Positions 6,267 through 9,744 of a stretch of DNA of 9,744 nt are shown piece after piece; positions within the stretch are counted from its first letter, which is position 1, and every line of letters starts with the position of its first letter. Made by a program: the position numbers and the translations under genes. The DNA is taken from the NCBI GenBank assembly GCA_028292185.1, contig JAQGMT010000043.1, forward strand, positions 1 to 9,744, given 5' to 3'. Source of the DNA: Ramlibacter sp. Its GTDB lineage: Bacteria; Pseudomonadota; Gammaproteobacteria; Burkholderiales; Burkholderiaceae_C. The notes under the pieces were generated by a model. That model ran no database searches. It was not told where the DNA came from and saw only the letters and a program-made list of their open reading frames with translations.

Positions 6267-8264
6267 CTACTTGTGCGCCTGTTCGCCGGCGCGCACCATG
6301 TCACGCGACAGGCCGTAGCGCTGCATCTTGACGTAGAGCGTGCTCTTGGCGATGTGCAGTTGGCGCGCGGCGAGCGTGAGGTTGCCTTCACTGGCGATGA
6401 TGGCGCGCCGGATCAGTGCTTCCTCGCCCTCGGCGATGCTGCGCACAGCGGCGCCGAGGCCTTCCAATGGCGTGGGGTCCGAAGCTTCGAGGTGGGACAG
6501 TTCGGACGGCAGTGCCGAGCAGGTCAGTGGCTCCCCTTCGCTCATCATCACGGCACCCTGAATGACGTTGCGCAACTCGCGCACGTTGCCAGGCCACCGG
6601 TACGATTCCAATCGGGCGAGGACTGCCGCATCCAGGACCCCGGGCGCCATCTCCTGCTCGCCACGGAAAACGTCAAAGAAATGCTGCGCGAGCAATGCAA
6701 TGTCGCCCTTGCGCTCGCGCAGCGGCGGAATGCGCAGGCTCGTGACAGCGATCCGGTAGAACAGGTCCATGCGGAACCGGCCCGCCGCGATCTCCTCGCG
6801 CAGATCCCGGTGGGTCGCAGCGATCAGACGGAAATTCACCCGGCGCGTTGTGTTCTCGCCGAGGCGGCAGATCTCCCTTTGCTCCAGCACTCGCAGCAGA
6901 TGCGGCTGCATGTCCATCGGCATCTCGCCTATTTCGTCGAGGAACAGCGTGCCGCCGTCGGCGGCTTCGATCTTCCCGGCCATACCGCCCTTGCGTGCGC
7001 CGGTGAAGGCACCGTCGGCGTAGCCGAACAACTCGCTGGCCAGCAGCTCGCGCGACAGGCCGCCGCAGTTCAGCGCCACAAAGGGTCCTGAGCTGGCGCC
7101 GTGGATGCCCTGCGCGAACTCTTCCTTGCCAACGCCGGTTTCGCCTTGCAGCAGCAACGGCGCCCTGGACCGCGCCAATTGCCGCGCCTTGCCTATGACC
7201 TGCAGCAGGGTCGGGTCCGCGGTAATGACGGCCGCAAAGGCGTCGCCGACGTCCCCGCGGCCATGACCCGACGAGTGCGGCGAGACGGCGCGGCTGCGCG
7301 TCGACGGCACCACCAGAAGCGTACCCAGTTGCTCTCCCTTGACGATCAACGGCTCGAGCCACTCGGGCTTGATCCACGGCGGCAGCTGACGTCGGGCGCC
7401 GCCTCGCCCCGGTCGAGCCGCGGCGAGTTCGGGCAGCCGGCGCGCGCTGGACAGCTCGACCTGACCACCAACGGCCGCGATGGCGATGTGCGCATGCTCG
7501 TTGGCTTTGATCGGACGGCCTCGCCGATCGAACAGCACCAGGCCCTCCTGCCCGCCCGCATTCCAGCGGCCCATGCCGTGCTCCAGCAAGATGTAGCGGC
7601 GCTCCATCTCCACCATTGCAAGCCGGCTCTCGATGCGATTCGCGGTCGTGACCACCAGCGCCAGGCTTTGCCTGCTGTACGTCTGCGACAGGCCCGAGAC
7701 GTCCAGCACGCCAATGATCTCGCCGTCCGTCGGATGCCGCACCACCGTGGCCGAGCAGGTCCATCGCTTGATGCCCGCACAGTAGTGCTCGGCAGAGTGG
7801 ATCTGCACCGGCTGGCCCAGGGCGAGCGCTGTACCGATAGCATTGGTGCCGCACTGCGCCTCGCTCCAGGTCGCGCCCGGCATCAGGTAGATGGTCTCGG
7901 CCGATCCCAGGGCGTGCGCATCGCCTTCGGTCAGGAGGATCGTCCCGTGGATGTCGGCCAACACCATCATGGTGCCGGTTTCGGAGAGGAAGTCGCGCGC
8001 GCAGGCCATGGCCGGCGCGCTGGCCTCCAGAAGCTCGCTCTGGCGTTCGAGCAGCAGGAACAGATCCTGGTCGGACAGCGGCCGCGATCCGCCACGACGA
8101 TTCGGATCGACCTGCGCTTCCTGGCAGCGTTGCCAGGAAATGTCCACCAGTGAACGCAGCGACTCAATCGGCCGCGCGTCTCCGCCAACGAAGGATTCCC
8201 ACGCCGTCATGACCGCCGATTCGTCGCCGGGGGTCGAGAACATCTGGTTGTTCCGTGGTCCCAT
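6267..8264 (-). CDS. acxR: Sigma-54-dependent transcriptional activator, AcoR/AcxR family
   Basis: The 665-aa activator, encoded next to acxC, probably drives the acetone carboxylase operon. Domains in order: N-terminal GAF-type sensor (about 60-215, with SEAQCGTNAIGTA and HYCAGIKRWTCSAT, typical of AcoR), a PAS-like segment (about 236-320), the AAA+ sigma-54 domain (about 340-570) and a Fis-type HTH (about 613-652, NLTLAARQLHIAKSTLY). The ATPase elements are intact: Walker A GETGVGK (374-380), the sigma-54-contacting GAFTGA loop (418-423), Walker B LFLDEIG with D443-E444, and WPGNVRELRN (557-566). The start at 8264 has GGAG (8271-8274) six bases upstream; an in-frame ATG at 8369 lacks conserved residues after it. 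No receiver domain is present, so the signal is likely a small molecule sensed by the GAF region. The acxR name rests on neighbourhood; the protein alone says AcoR family. Confidence 0.88.
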   Translation of the reverse strand: MGPRNNQMFSTPGDESAVMTAWESFVGGDARPIESLRSLVDISWQRCQEAQVDPNRRGGSRPLSDQDLFLLLERQSELLEASAPAMACARDFLSETGTMMVLADIHGTILLTEGDAHALGSAETIYLMPGATWSEAQCGTNAIGTALALGQPVQIHSAEHYCAGIKRWTCSATVVRHPTDGEIIGVLDVSGLSQTYSRQSLALVVTTANRIESRLAMVEMERRYILLEHGMGRWNAGGQEGLVLFDRRGRPIKANEHAHIAIAAVGGQVELSSARRLPELAAARPGRGGARRQLPPWIKPEWLEPLIVKGEQLGTLLVVPSTRSRAVSPHSSGHGRGDVGDAFAAVITADPTLLQVIGKARQLARSRAPLLLQGETGVGKEEFAQGIHGASSGPFVALNCGGLSRELLASELFGYADGAFTGARKGGMAGKIEAADGGTLFLDEIGEMPMDMQPHLLRVLEQREICRLGENTTRRVNFRLIAATHRDLREEIAAGRFRMDLFYRIAVTSLRIPPLRERKGDIALLAQHFFDVFRGEQEMAPGVLDAAVLARLESYRWPGNVRELRNVIQGAVMMSEGEPLTCSALPSELSHLEASDPTPLEGLGAAVRSIAEGEEALIRRAIIASEGNLTLAARQLHIAKSTLYVKMQRYGLSRDMVRAGEQAHK

Positions 8265-8494
8265 GCCTGTCTCCACGTGCCGCGCCTGCGGCCTGCATGT
8301 CTGCCATGGTGAACCAACACTCGCCGTCCGTCTTGGACACATCGCCAGAGTGGTCTTTGGGCCAAGCATCGACGATTCGGTAGCGTCCGGGGTCGCTTGC
8401 AGCGCTCGATGTAGGACAAGGCAACCGTCGAGCAGTTCTGCCAGGCGTTGAGTATCTTGCGGGGCGCAGCGACGTCGCTACGCGCGCGCCGTTC
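8265..8494 (-). other. 230-bp gap between acxC and acxR
   Basis: No convincing gene is seen here. It holds the acxR ribosome-binding site (GTGGAG, 8271-8276, minus strand), a GCCGC-AGGC-GCGGC hairpin just upstream of it (8279-8292), and a 12-bp palindrome near acxC (8468-8479). I found no -24/-12 sigma-54 promoter (GG-N10-GC spacing). acxR is therefore either read through from acxC or transcribed from an unrecognised sigma-70 promoter in this gap. The minus strand stays open in the acxC frame past its stop. Confidence 0.5.
8468..8479. repeat. Perfect 12-bp palindrome downstream of acxC
   Basis: AGCGACGTCGCT is its own reverse complement and lies 15 bp past the acxC stop. After one mismatch, three further base pairs extend it (8464-8466 with 8481-8483). 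As RNA it could fold with a 4-nt ACGT loop, but no T-run follows on the minus strand, so a terminator role is weak. A protein-binding site is the alternative. Confidence 0.4.
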
Positions 8495-9001
8495 TCAGTC
8501 GACGCGCTCAGGCAGCGGCAGATTAACCCACTCCTTGTAGAAGACGTCGATGTCGGGCTCGAAATCGTGGATGACCGGATACCACGGCGTGAACGCTTCG
8601 ATGTCGTGCATGCTCGCGCACGAGGGGCAGTAGTACTCGCGATAAACCTGCCAGGGGGTGTCCGGCGCCATCAGCTTCGGATAGACCTGGGCCATTTCCT
8701 CCTCGGTCTGACGCACATAGAGATTGGCGTGCAGCTTCCAGTTCTCGCGCCAGCCGCAAAACTCGTGGCCGCAACCGCACTTGATGACCCATTTCCGGGT
8801 CTCGATCAGTTGCACGATGTACAGGTGCGGACCGAGCGGCAGGACGATGCGTTCGGCCCAGTCCAGCTTCCTCTGCAGCGCATCGAGGTACTTCTCGAAG
8901 CGGTCCGGATCCTTGGGCATCGACAGCATGCGCAGCGTAGTGTCCCGATCGAGCTTGCCGTCGACCAGACTCCTGACTTGTTCATGGGTGTAAGTAGTCA
9001 T
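8495..9001 (-). CDS. acxC: Acetone carboxylase gamma subunit
   Basis: The 168-aa product has exactly the length I recall for the Xanthobacter gamma subunit and its characteristic cysteine-rich layout. C75-x-C77-x-H79-xx-C82 (KCGCGHEFCGW) and C125-P-S-C128 with H132 (YYCPSCASMH) look like a zinc-binding site. The tail (FEPDIDVFYKEWVNLPLPER) is typical of the family. In the alpha2-beta2-gamma2 enzyme this subunit joins HyuA-like and HyuB-like subunits that convert acetone, bicarbonate and ATP to acetoacetate in the cytoplasm. The start at 9001 is supported by a strong Shine-Dalgarno AAGGAG (9010-9015), 8 nt upstream. The gene begins 32 bp after the acxB stop, in the same operon. The longer open frame upstream is just overlap with acxB. 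A related ketone carboxylase cannot be fully excluded, but the gamma subunit strongly favours acetone carboxylase. Confidence 0.92.
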   Translation of the reverse strand: MTTYTHEQVRSLVDGKLDRDTTLRMLSMPKDPDRFEKYLDALQRKLDWAERIVLPLGPHLYIVQLIETRKWVIKCGCGHEFCGWRENWKLHANLYVRQTEEEMAQVYPKLMAPDTPWQVYREYYCPSCASMHDIEAFTPWYPVIHDFEPDIDVFYKEWVNLPLPERVD

Positions 9002-9009
9002 TTTCAAAT

Positions 9010-9015
9010 CTCCTT
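9010..9015 (-). promoter_or_regulatory. Strong ribosome-binding site of acxC
   Basis: AAGGAG on the minus strand, 8 nt before the acxC ATG, is the best Shine-Dalgarno in the window. It fixes the start at 9001. It fits the need for high expression of a subunit made in stoichiometric amounts. Confidence 0.75.
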
Positions 9016-9033
9016 GGGTCTCGTCGATCGCGT

Positions 9034-9744
9034 TCATTCTTCGACCAGCACGACGGTTTTCACGTCGGGCATCTTGGACAAGTCCATGCGGAACTTGGAG
9101 CCATAGGTGGGCACGTCCAGTTCGTCCTCGGTCAGCACCCAGGAGTCCGGCAGGTTCCAGAAGTCGCGGAACTGCTGCTCGAATTTCCTGGACAGACCGA
9201 AGCTGGTCGCGAACATGTGCTGCACTTGCGGCGACGCGTTCTTGGCCAGGACGTGTTCGCGCTCGAGCTTCATCCATTCCTGCGTCGGGATCGACCGGGC
9301 CAGGCGTTGCCTGCGGATCGCGATGCGTGCCAGCGCCGTCTGTTTGGCATCGACGGTCCACACGCCCTGGGCGTCCCGTGTCGCCACGACGCCGTAAACC
9401 TTCTGTGCGTATTCCGGCAGCAGCAAGCTGTTGTTCAGGTCGTTGGCGATGGCCTCGATCTCCCGGTCGAGCGGCTCGCCGAAACCCGGGCCGCCGCGCA
9501 GGTAATTCAGGTACAGGTCGTGGTTCTCGGAGCAGTCCTCCGTGGTCATGCATTGCTGGTCGCTCTTGACCCTCGCACCGGTGTTGGCGTTGCCGGCGTT
9601 GACCTCCTCCAGATAGCCGCGGCTGAAGTAGGCCTGGCTCAGGCCGCGCCACATCGTTGACCAGGCCGAGACCAGGAAATGCCAGGCATGGGCGTGCGCG
9701 GTGCGGCGGTCGTCCGGGTTCATCCACGTGCCCTTGGGCATGTG
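9034..9744 (-). CDS. acxB: Acetone carboxylase alpha subunit, C-terminal part (5' end outside the window)
   Basis: The last 236 codons of a hydantoinase B/HyuB-family protein are present. The frame runs off the right edge, with a His codon before the apparent Met at 9741, so that Met is internal. Recognisable stretches are PDDRRTAHAHAWHFLVSAWS, NAGNANTGARVKSDQQCMTT with the glycine-rich YLRGGPGFGEPLDREIEAI, a helical region rich in Arg and Gln, and the C-terminal DLSKMPDVKTVVLVEE. Linkage to acxC, 32 bp downstream, identifies it as the acetone carboxylase alpha subunit and not a hydantoinase or oxoprolinase. In the complex, the HyuA-like beta subunit handles ATP-dependent activation of acetone and bicarbonate, and the alpha subunit completes carboxylation. 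The catalytic N-terminal portion and acxA should lie to the right of the window. No frameshift is seen in the part present. Confidence 0.9.
   Translation of the reverse strand, partial: HMPKGTWMNPDDRRTAHAHAWHFLVSAWSTMWRGLSQAYFSRGYLEEVNAGNANTGARVKSDQQCMTTEDCSENHDLYLNYLRGGPGFGEPLDREIEAIANDLNNSLLLPEYAQKVYGVVATRDAQGVWTVDAKQTALARIAIRRQRLARSIPTQEWMKLEREHVLAKNASPQVQHMFATSFGLSRKFEQQFRDFWNLPDSWVLTEDELDVPTYGSKFRMDLSKMPDVKTVVLVEE

Noticed and set aside
7101..8153. 350-codon open frame on the plus strand, and a 393-codon frame on the minus strand (6673-7854)
   Set aside because: Both overlap the acxR gene in other frames. The acxR reading contains Walker A, GAFTGA, Walker B and HTH motifs, while these contain only Arg/Ala/Gly-rich sequence.
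8265..8369. Earlier ATG for acxR
   Set aside because: The additional 35 residues are not typical of AcoR-family N-termini, and the ATG at 8264 has its own GGAG.
8290..8450. Possible -24/-12 sigma-54 promoter upstream of acxR (two TGGCAG-like elements)
   Set aside because: In both cases the GG and GC dinucleotides are 7 bp apart instead of the required 10 bp.
9002..9727. Extended frame of acxC to a 410-codon protein
   Set aside because: The extra part is out of frame with the clear acxB reading that covers the same DNA. The strong AAGGAG and the 168-aa family length fix the start at 9001.

Overview
This is a GC-rich window with dense coding and divergent blocks. A tripartite-tricarboxylate (Bug/TctC) binding protein sits beside a LysR regulator, and there is an acetone carboxylase locus with a sigma-54 activator. 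Together these suggest a Betaproteobacterium, most likely Burkholderiales (Comamonadaceae- or Alcaligenaceae-like). The assignment rests on gene content and style only. I saw no rRNA, tRNA, CRISPR array or insertion sequence.

Layout. (1) 1-500, minus strand: two small DUF202 membrane proteins (YidH/YidG type) overlapping by ATGA, the second cut by the window edge. (2) 600-5074, minus strand: a compact four-gene operon read leftwards. In transcription order it encodes a Bug/TctC periplasmic binding protein, a cytoplasmic formylglycine-type sulfatase, a class II aldolase/adducin-family protein and a mandelate-racemase-type enolase-superfamily enzyme. Spacings are 7 bp, 44 bp and a 4-bp overlap. 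(3) 5075-5161: an AT-richer divergent promoter region with ATAG/CTAT repeats. (4) 5162-6172, plus strand: a LysR-type regulator, probably controlling the operon. (5) 6267-9744, minus strand: the 3' end of acxB (acetone carboxylase alpha subunit), complete acxC (gamma subunit, 168 aa), a 230-bp gap, and an AcoR/AcxR-like sigma-54-dependent activator that converges on the LysR gene.

How the genes may work together. The operon looks like a small catabolic module for an unidentified, probably sulfated, carboxylic acid. The binding protein would capture an organic acid, the sulfatase would remove sulfate inside the cell, the enolase-superfamily enzyme would dehydrate or epimerise the acid, and the aldolase-like protein would cleave or otherwise process the product. 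The substrate is not readable from the sequence, and this combination is the most interesting item here. The right-hand locus is a recognisable acetone (or related ketone) carboxylation system, with its activator gene downstream of the structural genes.
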